From assembly GCA_022578965.1 (NCBI GenBank), contig MU400538.1:124001-188000 (forward strand): a stretch of 64,000 nucleotides of DNA, read 5' to 3'. Below are positions 23,171 through 33,509 of this stretch, piece after piece. The notes beneath the pieces are model-generated. The model saw only the letters and a list, made by a program, of their open reading frames with translations. It made no database searches and was not told the origin of the DNA. Source of the stretch: Xylaria sp. FL1777. Its lineage: Eukaryota; Ascomycota; Sordariomycetes; Xylariales; Xylariaceae. Position 1 is the first letter of the stretch; each line of letters begins with the position of its first letter. The translations under genes were made by a program, and so were the position numbers.

Positions 23171-24012
23171 ATGTTCCCAGTGTCTACACCACACGGCGTT
23201 AACCTGACCAACCAACCAACCAACCAACCAGTGCCTACACTGATCGCCAAAGGCAAAAAGCTCGAACACATCCTCGTAATGATGAAATGTTTCGAGGATG
23301 GAGCTCCGGTAAGCAGTGTCCAGAAGTCAAAGGGAGGGGGAGTTGGGAGGAACGAAGACCTTACTAACAACCCAATCTTTGTTCAGATCGATTATGAGCG
23401 CCTTGCTGCACTTCGCGGAACTAACCCCATTGATGCTAAGTTTCTCGTAAGTCGTTCATCGAATACTATCTTCCCTATTTTAGCGACTGGAAAGCAGAGC
23501 ATAAGAGTCCTTTCTCGCTGGGACTCTATCCTAACTTAAAGTCTTCTTATGATCCGAAGCTCTAGGCTACGTTCTAGTGACAGTCACTGACTTCGCGTGT
23601 TATAGTGGAGCCGTCTCAAGAAGAGATACGGATTGAAAGCTGGCAACCGCACCGAGGTGGTGGTGCCCCGGGGCGAAGATCTGGAAATCCTCATGGATGT
23701 GGTCGCCTGCATCATTGAAGTCCCAATGGTAAACTACGCTTCCCCAACACGAGATGATATGTCGCGGAGTACCCTATACACACGCTTCCTTTACGGGATT
23801 AAACACGTCATCTTTCTTCCGTGACAGAACACTTATTAGTTTATGGATATCTGGCTAACTGGCTCCTCCTCTATTTCCAGGTCAACTACGCCGCCATGGT
23901 GGAAATGACCGGTCTCGCGCGCTGCACGACGCATTCTGAGGTCTGCAAGCTGAAGGGAACCTACTTTACTTCGAACCGGCTTCGGCTTTTCGGTGTAGTC
24001 GTAGAGGAGTAG
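23171..24012 (+). CDS. Small protein with two duplicated Myb-like modules
   Basis: Exons 23171-23308, 23387-23446, 23606-23728 and 23881-24012 give 150 residues with all introns in phase 0. After a polar start that includes an AACC tetranucleotide repeat (TNQPTNQP), the protein shows two related modules. Module 1: EHILVMMKCFEDGAP then IDYERLAALRG ... WSRLKKRYGL. Module 2: EILMDVVACIIEVPM then VNYAAMVEMTGL ... EVCKLKGTYF. An intron lies at the same place in both, between GAP/VPM and IDY/VNY. Module 1 resembles the small Myb/SANT-like domains common in filamentous fungi, with the W-S-R-L-K pattern of a recognition helix; module 2 has lost the Trp. DNA binding is an inference. The start could be a later Met (residue 37). 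Confidence 0.6.
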
Positions 24013-24484
24013 GCCCATACGAATGAATTGTCGGGCTACCTACGACCACATGCCCGTATCATTATACGGCTGCTTTCCCCTTGTAAGATAGAGCTTCATA
24101 TACTAGATCAGTCTAGATAGACCTCTGAAGCTATTCAGCCTGGTTTTCACTTACGCGCGTTCTTCTACGTTGCGTGTTGACGATGTTCAACGAGTGACCA
24201 GGAACTACTACAGTTAGATACCTGAAAAAGAGACTCTCCTATCTCACTAAACTCTTCGTTATTCATCGTTTTTTGTGTGTGTCGCTCCGGCTCTCAATAC
24301 TACTAGGTCATGCTCAAAGTATACGTTGCCGCCCAAGCCACGAGGCTGTCTATAAACTGGCTTATGAGTAATGACTGACTTCCTTTCAATAATTATGAAG
24401 ACGCTGGAATGATGAAGATTTATTCTCGATATATACTCGCTCCGCTAGATACATCAATAAGTCACGTAGAACAGTACCATCAAA
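24013..24484. other. Intergenic (convergent 3' ends)
   Basis: 472 bp between two convergent genes; expected to hold both 3' UTRs. Nothing else seen. Confidence 0.5.
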
Positions 24485-26830
24485 TCAGAGCTTAGCGGTA
24501 AGCGTCTCCTTCTTTGCCATTTCTGTGAGGTTCTTTCTCAGGATCTTGCCAGAAGGGCTCTTCGGGATCACGTCGAGGAAGACCACGCCTCCCCTCAGGT
24601 TTTTATATCCCGACAGTCCCTGTTTGCTAAACCACTCGACGATCTCCTTCCCGCTGATCTCCTTTTGATTCGCGACTACGTAAGCGCTATCGCAGCATTA
24701 GTTTGAACGCACTGTGAAAAGTGAATGCGTCTGCTTACCGAGGAACCTCGGTGCCTTCGCCCGGAACGCCGATAACGGCGGCGTCAAGGATCTTAGGGTG
24801 CGAGAGAAGCACGGACTCGAGCTCTGCGGGAGCAACTTGAGTTCCCTTATATTTGATAAGCTCCTAGTGACAAGCAAGTGTCGGCGTTAGCCCTTTACCT
24901 CTTCTATTGCGAGTTCTAATCTAAGTAGAACACAGGGAACACATACCTTTTTTCGGTCTACGATGAAGAAAAACCCGTCTCTAAACACAGCGATGTCGCC
25001 GGTGCAGAACCAGCCGTCTTTGAACGAATCCTTGTTCGCTTTCTCGTTCTTCCAATATCCCTTCGTCACCACCGGACCCTTCACCCAGATCTCGCCCGGC
25101 TCGCCAGGCTCGACGTCCTTCTCGTTATCGTCTACGATACGCGCGTAGCAGCTAGGTATCAGGGGACCTACTGACCCCGCAGGCGCTACATGAGCTAGCT
25201 CGGTCGGAGTGGTAGTAATAGCACCGGTCTATAAGACAATAAAGTCAGCACCCCCTATCTTCAGATCTTGCTCGGGACTAGAAGGACAACTGGGAAAGGC
25301 AAGAGTAGATCTTTAGTCATCGACAAGACTCTTCTATATGCACTAATGGATGATCTATACCGTTTCACTAAGACCCCAGACCTGGCGTACTAATGTGGCG
25401 CCTCCACCGAGTTTCCGACCGACTTCAACCTGGAGATCCTGTCCCATAGGAGCTGCGCCCGAGACAGCATCATCCCATGTGTCGAAATGGTCCTTTACGA
25501 GAGGCGATTTGGCAATCAGTAGGAAGATGGGAGGTACTGTGAACATGTTCGTGACCTTGTACTTCTTGGCGTATTCGCAAAACTTAGGGAAGTCAAACCG
25601 CTGCATCCAGTAGCAGGTTCCGCCGAGGTAACAGTTGTTCACGAGGTAGCTTTGGACGCCGGCGATATGGGCTGCGGGGAGATGGGCTAGGTTTATATCT
25701 GCTATGAGTTAGCAGAACGCTTCGAACGGTAAAGATTGTTCCCTTGAGCAACCCAGTCTGTGGTATTCTTGATTTCGTAAGCATGAGAGGGAAAACTGCA
25801 CTGACTGCGAAGTAATTAGTTTCAGGTCACATAGGCTGTTTGGAGAATGTGGACTCTTGTAGCCAAGAATCATGAATTCATACGTACCACTTATAGCCTT
25901 GAGGATTCGTCTTTGCCCTATACTGCTTCTGAGGCTCAACATTGAGTGTACATTGAGCGACGCTATTCCGGTGTGATATCCGCATCGCCTTCGGTAACCC
26001 CGTAGTTCCGCTAGAGAATAGCAAGCATATGACGCTATTATCGAGTTCGGCTGGATCTGTGATACGCCTCCAGTCAAGCTCTTGGTTCGATATCGGCACC
26101 TTGGCGCCCGATTCCGCCTCTTGAAATTCCAAGTCCCTCGTCCCGCCATAGATGAGGACATTCCTGGGGGCTAGCCCGACTTTCCTAGCCGCAGCGAGCG
26201 CGGTATTTTTTAGATCCGGGGTGCATACAATGACCTTGGCGTCTGTCTGTCGTAGCTGGTAGGCGAATTCGTCTGGCGTGGCGGCCGGACTCGTTGATGA
26301 GAAAACACCCCCGGCCGTAATAGCTGCATAAAACATGACAGGGATTAATAAATGACCTGTCGAGATATTGAAAACCACGTCTTTGTCTGGTCCATTCATG
26401 CCTATCCCATATTGATGTCTAAAGACATGCGCAGCCCTCTTTGAGAACTGTAGAAGTCTCGCCTTAGTGAGGTTATGTGAAGGCTCTGCAGCATCGGCAC
26501 TGTTGGAAATCGAGTTAATAACTGTCATGATTTGAGGCCATTGAGTATGATCTTGGGGATTTACTCAAGCTGTCGGCCTGAGAATTACCAGTGGAGAGAT
26601 AAAAGATGTTGAAATGCGTACTGGATGATGGTGTCTGCTGGTACGCGACAGGTTTCTGACTCTACACATCACAAGTCAGCTGCATGAAATCAAGATAACA
26701 GCTAAGAAAGTTTCAAGGCCTCAAAGCTACCAAATAGTAATGTCATCAAATCAACGTTTGGGACATCCAGGACCTTGTCAGGCCTGTAAGTTATTTCGCC
26801 ATTGGCCTTGCGCTCGACATTTGACGCCAT
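24485..26830 (-). CDS. Acyl-CoA / 4-coumarate-CoA ligase-like enzyme with C-terminal AKL
   Basis: An AMP-forming acid:CoA ligase. Exons: 26731-26830, 26622-26661, 25888-26499, a gap region, an exon ending at 25361, then 24947-25228, 24739-24863 and 24485-24686; about 568 residues. The true start is 26830 ([19 protein letters not shown]), not the Met at 26528, because the first two exons supply the conserved [10 protein letters not shown] segment. Motifs: the AMP-binding loop [42 protein letters not shown], then the C-terminal Lys in SPSGKILRK. The protein ends TAKL; AKL is a type-1 peroxisomal targeting signal, so it likely works in peroxisomes on a fatty or aromatic acid. The junction between 25888 and about 25700 does not resolve simply: only an 8-nt exon at 25797-25804 or a one-base lesion restores the frame. 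Confidence 0.85.
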
Positions 26831-28011
26831 CTTTTGTAGTCGAGCTTGCTAAGTCGAATCCGACAACGTGACACAAACTCGACGAGCAGAACAGTCTTGA
26901 AAGACAATCCTACCAACCAATGTATGGCAATATAGATTGTATAACTAATTGATTATTTACTCAACTTTTCCTAAATGGCATGATGATAAATCAAAATCGG
27001 TCCGCTTTGACATAATATGAGGAGCTTTGTCTCGGTACTGCTGTGTTAATTCCCCCACATCCCAGTCTGGGGTAACCCCACCGACCTAAGGTTAATACCA
27101 CTGGTTCACCCCCTGATATTGCCTAGATTAGAAAAAGCCGAGGTTCTTAAGCCCGTCAAGGCCAGTCTAAATACCAGATCGATCCTCTAGTCTATGTAGG
27201 TCTGCGATAATCGGAGATTAAATGAAACTACATATCGACTGCCTTATCCTTTGGAGCTACTTGGCTATTTACTAACTCAAGAACTCTGGGGGCAAGTAGT
27301 TACTTATAATTGGTGTGCAGTGTGTGTGTGCGACACGGGGAGCCCCCCAACCCTCGGCCTTGCTGTTCAAAGCATAGTCAAGAGGCAACTATGCCTAAGC
27401 ATGTAGTTATAGTTCTCGTGTTGAAGAGGACAGCTGTAAGATTCGTGGAGCACTTTGAGTTACGTTCTCGACCTCCTAGCACCATACGCAGCATTCGCTA
27501 AAGTCGTGAAGGTGAAGAACCACGCTTGCGTATAGACTAGTAAGGTTAATAAGCTTTTGAATGGGAATTAGATGATAATTAGAACTTACCACAAGGTAGT
27601 CATCGGATAGACTGTCATCAGTATTGTGTCTACCAGCTGATAAGCATGGCTTGCCATAAGTGGTTGAATGTTCATGGTTATAAGATCTACGGAATAGGGT
27701 TAGTCACGGTACCGAAGGTATAAAGTCAAGCAATATCAGGTTGTCGCTAACAGTTTAGCAAACAGCACCATGCAATTTGGCTCAGAAATGCCTTTACGAC
27801 GTCATCGTTGTTGTGCGCCAAGTGAATCACGACCAAGAGGGTTACGACAAGGAGTCGAAACACACAGCTAGGAAGGAAACTCGGACACTAGCACTGCCAA
27901 CTCGGAAGTATCTGTTGTTATCATCATCGCCAAACGATCTGCATCGATAATCCCTAGAAGTGGTGCAGTAAATGAAACATCAAGTCGAACTTACTCGTAG
28001 TTCAACAAGCC
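26831..28011. other. Intergenic between ligase and ASNSD1-like genes
   Basis: 1.2 kb; holds the ligase promoter and the 3' end of the ASNSD1-like gene. The ORF at 27310-27501 has no domain. Nothing else recognised. Confidence 0.5.
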
Positions 28012-29880
28012 TCATATGGATACTTGAGCTGTACCCCTAAGACGACCTGTTGCACTTTCAATCTTGGCAGTCCGTGAACCAAATTGTATCTTTGGACGAG
28101 TCAGCAATTAGTCTAATATGTGCAAGAATATGTCTTACTGCTTTCTTCTTTTGTCGTGCAGTGATAGGGAGGTCTAACTGGTCAGCCAGCAGCCTCAGAA
28201 TTCGCTTGGCTGGGTCGATAACTGCAGGATGGAAGACGTTCTCGAAATCACATTTCTCCCACACCGGACTGCTAATGGCATGTTTGACAAAGTCTTCGTC
28301 AAGATATGGGAACCGCACTTCTCTACCCCAGTGCGCCATGATGCGGTCATCCCTACCGAGGTTACGTTGTCCAATACGGCTGACGTCCAGCTGCAACTCG
28401 TCAATGAGACCGCTATAGCCGCTCCTCTTGAATGCTGCTTCGTGCCGAGAATACCCTCCAAACAGTTCATCTGCCCCAAGGCCAGAGAGGAGTACTCGCG
28501 CTGAAGTACTAGTGACAGGTGGCGAAGATTGCCACTCGATCTGGTTGACATAACAGTCTCCTGTACCCCTTGCCGCAAAATACAGGGCAAAAGCAATAGA
28601 CAAATCCATTTCGGTGTCATGTGGATAGATCAGCGACAGTACTTTAGCTTTATGTTTCATTGCTTCTTCAAACGGAACATTGACCTATACACAAGTTAGT
28701 TAGCTCGGTCATATGAGGCAAGAGCCAGAGAAAAGGTCTCACATACAGCAATGAAACGCCAGTATCGTCCAGGACAGGAGGTTTGTAGTTCAGCAAAAGC
28801 CTTCCGTCCTGTAGCTCTGTCAGGACAGCCTTCATACGTATCTGAAGCCCGTAGGTGCGGTTGCTTAGCCTCTAATGCGACTTGACGTGGATTCTCGAAA
28901 GCGACATTTATCAGGTCTAGACCTTGACCAGTAGGCACAAGCTCGTGAGCAAGTCTCGCAAGAACAGTGCAATCTAAGCCACCAGAGAATAGGATAGCGA
29001 TGCGAACATCAAGATCTGATGTCAGGTTTGGTGGCTCGGGTACGTCTAAAACTCGCGGCTTCAGAGATTCAATAAGCCTGTGCCTAAGGATCTGAAGGGA
29101 GGGTGAGCTGAAATCTAGCTCGTGCTTCGAGAATGGTAATTCTTTGTTAAAAAGTCCGATACTTGAGATCTGAATCATTAAGTTTTGGGTCTTCGGTCAT
29201 GGACTACGACAACTTACCATCCCATCATTACTGACTGGTAACCAGGCATGCTTGGTAACACGATGCTGGAGAGACAGCGCACTTGAAATTCCATCAAATG
29301 ATTTCAAATCTATTGACCAGATCCCATCGGAATTAACTTCTTCCCAGCCAGTTGTTGGCACAGAAGAAATGCTGGAGAGCGTGATAGAGTCAGCGTTACC
29401 CGAAAGTTTGATCAAGAGAGATCGCCTTCCGAGGCGATCGCGGCCGTAATACACTCGGCTAGCAGCAGAATCGTAGTAAACAACGGCAAAGGGACCCTCG
29501 ATACTGCGCAGCACATCTAGTACGTGAGTCTCTCGAACCTGGAGGGACGATGAACCGGAAGACTGAAGCATGGACAAGATAGCTTCACCATCGTTGCCGC
29601 GAACAGGCTGGCCATCAATCCGCCAAGCCTCCCCGTTCCAGCATAAGACTGAACCAATGCTCGTGTTGTCCTCGAGAGGCTGCTTCGCAACATGGTCTCC
29701 TCGTAAAGCCAGAACAGTCGAGGTGAAAAAGAGGCGAAGCTTTCGATCTGCATCAGCACAGGGAAGTTCACGGTGCGCCTGACCAAAATGATCAGGTCCA
29801 CGGTTGATCAAGGATTGCCTTAACTCGGGTGACAATCCTGACTCCGTAGACGTAGTGATAGTTGCATGGATGCCGCACAT
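28012..29880 (-). CDS. Asparagine synthetase domain protein (ASNSD1-like)
   Basis: A two-domain protein: an N-terminal class-II glutamine amidotransferase and a C-terminal asparagine synthetase-like domain. Exons 29218-29880, 28747-29169, 28139-28684 and 28012-28089 give 569 residues. It starts MCGI, so the nucleophilic Cys2 is present, followed by NRGPDHFGQ. The synthetase part has the P-loop ILFSGGLDC (the ASNSD1-type LDC rather than LDS) and LLSGLGADELFGGYSRH. The last exon was recovered by splicing: reading through gives a tail with no family match, whereas the 49-nt intron 28090-28138 gives KKKAIQFGSRTAKIES, the conserved C-terminus of ASNSD1 proteins. Human and yeast homologues (YML096W) are poorly characterised, so asparagine synthesis is not assured. 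Confidence 0.9.
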
Positions 29881-30286
29881 ATTTCCACGTCCATGGAGCC
29901 CTGGGCGGCCCGCGAACGCGTGTTGTGTTATGCCTGTCTCACCAGGTAATGAAGAAATGATGCAGTCAGCTCGGTTAGGTAAGGTACCTCTACTAGGTGA
30001 AGAAGAAAGAAATGGAGCATGAGGGAGAGGGTAGGTCTAGCGGGAGTAACCCCTGTCTTATAGCGGTAAACCCGCTAAACGCGCCAACTAACAGCATCCC
30101 AGGTAGGTACTTACAAGATATGGTACCGATACTACAATATTCAATTGTGAGATGCAACTAGAAGGGGGGAAATAGAATCGGTGTAAGAGAAGAGATGGAA
30201 GAAGAAGAAACAGGGATGGAAAGGGATTAAAAAAAGGGTGTGCGGCAGGGGAAAGGAAAAGGGGAAAAATTAGAAAAAGAATACCT
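29881..30286. other. ASNSD1-like promoter and G/A-rich tract
   Basis: Upstream region of the minus-strand ASNSD1-like gene, with a purine-rich tract (GGAAAAGG-type) at about 30165-30280 before the tRNA. Confidence 0.45.
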
Positions 30287-30291
30287 AAAAA
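30287..30291 (-). terminator. Pol III terminator of the tRNA
   Basis: A run of five T on the minus strand, one base after the tRNA 3' end, followed by a second T run around 30275; typical RNA polymerase III termination. Confidence 0.7.
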
Positions 30292-30292
30292 T

Positions 30293-30363
30293 AGCTAGCG
30301 ATTGTTTCGATCAATCGACCTCCGGGTTATGAGCCCGGCGCTCTTCCACTGAGCTAGCTAGCT
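30293..30363 (-). tRNA. Initiator tRNA-Met (CAT), intronless
   Basis: 71 nt on the minus strand fold into a full cloverleaf. The 7-bp acceptor stem is AGCTAGC pairing with GCTAGCT and starts with the A1:U72 pair of eukaryotic initiators. The D stem is GCTC/GAGC, and TAGCTCAGTGG forms a good A box. The anticodon stem CCGGG/CCCGG contains three consecutive G:C pairs next to the loop CTCATAA with anticodon CAT. The T stem is GATTG/CAATC, and its loop ATCGAAA replaces the usual TTC by ATC, with A at positions 54 and 60. These are the identity features of initiator rather than elongator tRNA-Met. Confidence 0.93.
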
Positions 30364-31527
30364 TTAACAGCACGGAGGAGATTCTGAGATGGATTGTTGC
30401 CCAATTAATTGACTATATAAGGGAATGTTTAAATTTCTATCTGCTTTTTACGAACCGTAAGTCACATTACACCTATAGCCAGCAAACCAGCTTTAAGTTT
30501 AATGTTAGGAAAGGCTCGCTTCGTGGTGATCAAACGGCTAGCAGGTGCTACTGCATATGTTTGAGGCTGCGAACACACGATGCTATATAAACAAGATAGG
30601 AATTGGAATACCAACAGAACACCATCACTACAACCTAACCAAGCAGGTAACTATTAGTAACATAAGATCATAATGCTAATCGAGATACCTTGATGCCCGC
30701 CAACCTCACTAAAGACAGATGGCACGTTAGATATGCCTTAGGTACGTAAACAGACTTACTATTCGACGCGTTGCCATCACAGATAGAACAGTAGATGCTG
30801 ACCTGATTTTCAATTCTGTAGACGCCCTACGTAAACATTGAAACATGATCGTCTTCGCCCCGAAAAGTATTTGCACCCGTTTATCTGCATGATGGTGGTC
30901 CTAAGTCACATGTAGCCCTTATACCCTGCCATCACATTGGAAGACCACCCAACAGGAAACCATCGTCGCATGGTGAGTACATATTGATCACCCGATTTCA
31001 GGCCCTAAATTTTGGCGACTGTGATATTCAAAAGCTGATTAAGCTTTCGCCAGCATCCGCATCGGCGCCGTTGGTGTTGAGGTCGTCCTCATCACAGTCT
31101 CGGTCGAGGCATGTCTGGGCTTCACCGTCAGGATCTAAAGCTTTCATCGATCCCATTGAGCCAGTCGTCACCCGATCTACCCTGTGAGAATAGTCATTAG
31201 GCCAACATCATAGTTATGTTATTGTGCTTGTGTAAGTTGGTTGTGACGAGCTGGTTCGCAATCCACATAAGACGTCTAGATCATCTTTCCAGATCAGTAA
31301 TCTGCTGTCGGGCTACGCCTCGTTCGAATTGCCCATGTCATGGGCGTAATCTTGCCCGAAATCCTATCTTCATTGTCTTTCGCCCAGTTGACTTGTAAAG
31401 CCGTTCCACCCCTATCCAGAATCGGCATTCCATTACCCCAGCGCCTTAAAAACAAACGCCAACGCCATATATCGCTAGCCATACCCAATGCCGTAAACAA
31501 AATCAGCGACATCAGCCTATCATGTTT
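30364..31527. other. Intergenic beyond the tRNA
   Basis: 1.2 kb between the tRNA and the 3' end of the CFEM receptor gene. ORFs at 30984-31187 and 31216-31531 on both strands lack domains. Nothing further recognised. Confidence 0.45.
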
Positions 31528-33509
31528 CTAGCCCAAGTCGTCACCACGCTTCAGTGGCCTGCTCCAATTAACCATTCTTGCTAGTTGTGCTTCCTCTTGT
31601 TGTTCGCTCTCTACACTAGTCCGTGATTGCGCAGCTTCCACCGGGACCAGTTCAACATTTGACCCTGACTTCGTGTCAGGGCGGGTGCCGTCGCTATGGA
31701 TTGACCATTCATGCTCGACTCTGATATGGCTTTTCGCGCTCTCGTAGGAATGGTAGGATTCGTCAAGCCGGTCGAACTTTTGACGCGAGGATTCGTCCCG
31801 GGGGTGTTGGGCGCTCGAAAATCTCGATCTGTTGGTCGTCAAATTCTTCAACTTGGGCATGACGGTGAGCAGAAGTGCTCTGGTCGAAGGTAAGCAGCCG
31901 CAGATAATGCCAGCTGAGGCTTCGATGATCGAGAATAATCCTGGCTGGACGTAGTCGTAACTAACGTTCGTGGAGTTCGCGAACACCACTAGGGTCCTTA
32001 GGCGAAGTATACTTATAATGGTGATGCTAGTTTCATGTCCGCGTTAGTACTTTGATCGAGCCTGTTTGTAGACTATCACTCACAAGAATCCAAGAGCGAA
32101 CATGATAATAATTCGAATTTTCCTCCCTCTTGAAGCTGATAACTTCGCTAACGACGGCAGTGGCAGAACAATAACCAAGATATCTATAAAACATAGGAGT
32201 CAGTAAGAGCGCTTTATGAGAATCGGAAGTGTACGAGCGATAAAGATGAAGAGCCACCCCAATGACTAGCTTCCGCTTCTTAAATGACCTTGTCGGAGCA
32301 ACATTCACTTATGATAACATAACATACCCAGAAGGATATTGATCCCGGCTTGTATCCACGACTGGGGATGGAGGTCATTACAATGGCCTTTAAACGACCC
32401 ATCCCAAAAGGTCCAAGCACCGTAGACTGGAATACATTGGAAGATGGTGGCAACCACAAAAGCAATCAAATTTGCGCCGTTTAGCCCGATGAGCGCGAAA
32501 CTTGCCCAGCGAATGTGATTTTGCGGGAATACTCTGAGGTAGAAGAAGAGGATTGACATCCTCGTAAGTGGCAGTCCGATTTGATATAAAATCTCTGCCC
32601 ACCAGTACAGCTATTGTCAGTCAGTTTCGTTCCCAGAGAGTACACCCGTATATCGATGACAGGGTTCTCATACATAGAGGATCTTCGTGATGTTATCTTG
32701 GGGTATATTCCAGACATCTTGCCCCAAACCGTACGATGCCAATTTGAAAGCGACCCATAGGACCGGAAAAGTCGTCGCCTATGCTTCCATAGTTAGAGAT
32801 ATCTATGTCAGTGTGAATCATGACATGATTGGGACTTACTACACTGGCGCCTAACGTAATGTCGCTGGCGTCAACCTGCTGGCGTAGCACGGCCCGAGAC
32901 AGCAGCTTCAAGAGGTAGAAAATCGTGCTCAAGATGATAGCCACTAGTGGAACCAGCCATACTGCCACCTTTACTATACGGAACCAGGAGTCAGTGATTG
33001 TTTGATGTAGAAGAAGCTCTGCATGATTCCAATGGTAGCCACGGGCAACAGAATTCAAAAAATCTCCATGATAGGAAGGAGTAAACTCGAAAAGTCGTAC
33101 TGTTCCTTTTCGGGACACCGCATATGTCCTTCGCGATTTTCGCCGTCGCTAATAGAGTTGTTAGAATGACTTTTACCAGGAGGAACATAAACCAGGGGTT
33201 CCCTACTCAACGCATCTCGTGGGGAGCATTGAGATGTAAGGCATGCCTCAATCTCTTCAAGCAGAGCGGCATTGGCGCAGACACAAGGGAAATCGGTCGG
33301 TAAACATGATGATTTTTCCAATACTGTATTAACTATACAGGAGAGCTATAATATGCTGTCAGTAAATCTTGCAAGACTTCAAGAATGCTAAAGTGATCAC
33401 ATACACCACATTGAGGGACATCATCGGGATTAAAGCCAGAAAGGTCCGCAGCGAATGCCACGGAAGCAAAAACAGCCAAGGACCATGCGACCAGTATCCT
33501 TCCCAGCAT
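31528..33509 (-). CDS. CFEM-domain seven-TM receptor (PTH11-like GPCR family)
   Basis: A plasma-membrane receptor-like protein of the Pezizomycotina-specific PTH11/CFEM group, thought to sense surface or host cues. Eight exons (33407-33509, 33207-33332, 33101-33148, 32840-32973, 32674-32778, 32328-32610, 32084-32183, 31528-32026) give 465 residues in phase. Residues 1-20 are a signal peptide. The CFEM domain has cysteines 34, 44, 51, 53, 65, 70 and 86: seven, because the CxxxC partner of C34 is Val38. The rhodopsin-like core follows: KVAVWLVPLVAIILSTIFYL, SYGLGQDVW, MSILFFYLRVF, ILVIVLPLPSLAKL and ISILRLRTLVVFA. The C-terminal ~110 residues are cytosolic, Ser/Arg/Glu-rich and low in hydrophobicity. 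Ligand unknown. Confidence 0.9.

Noticed and set aside
25878..26528. Start of the ligase at 26528
   Set aside because: Lacks the conserved N-terminal family segment, which is present upstream in two in-phase exons.
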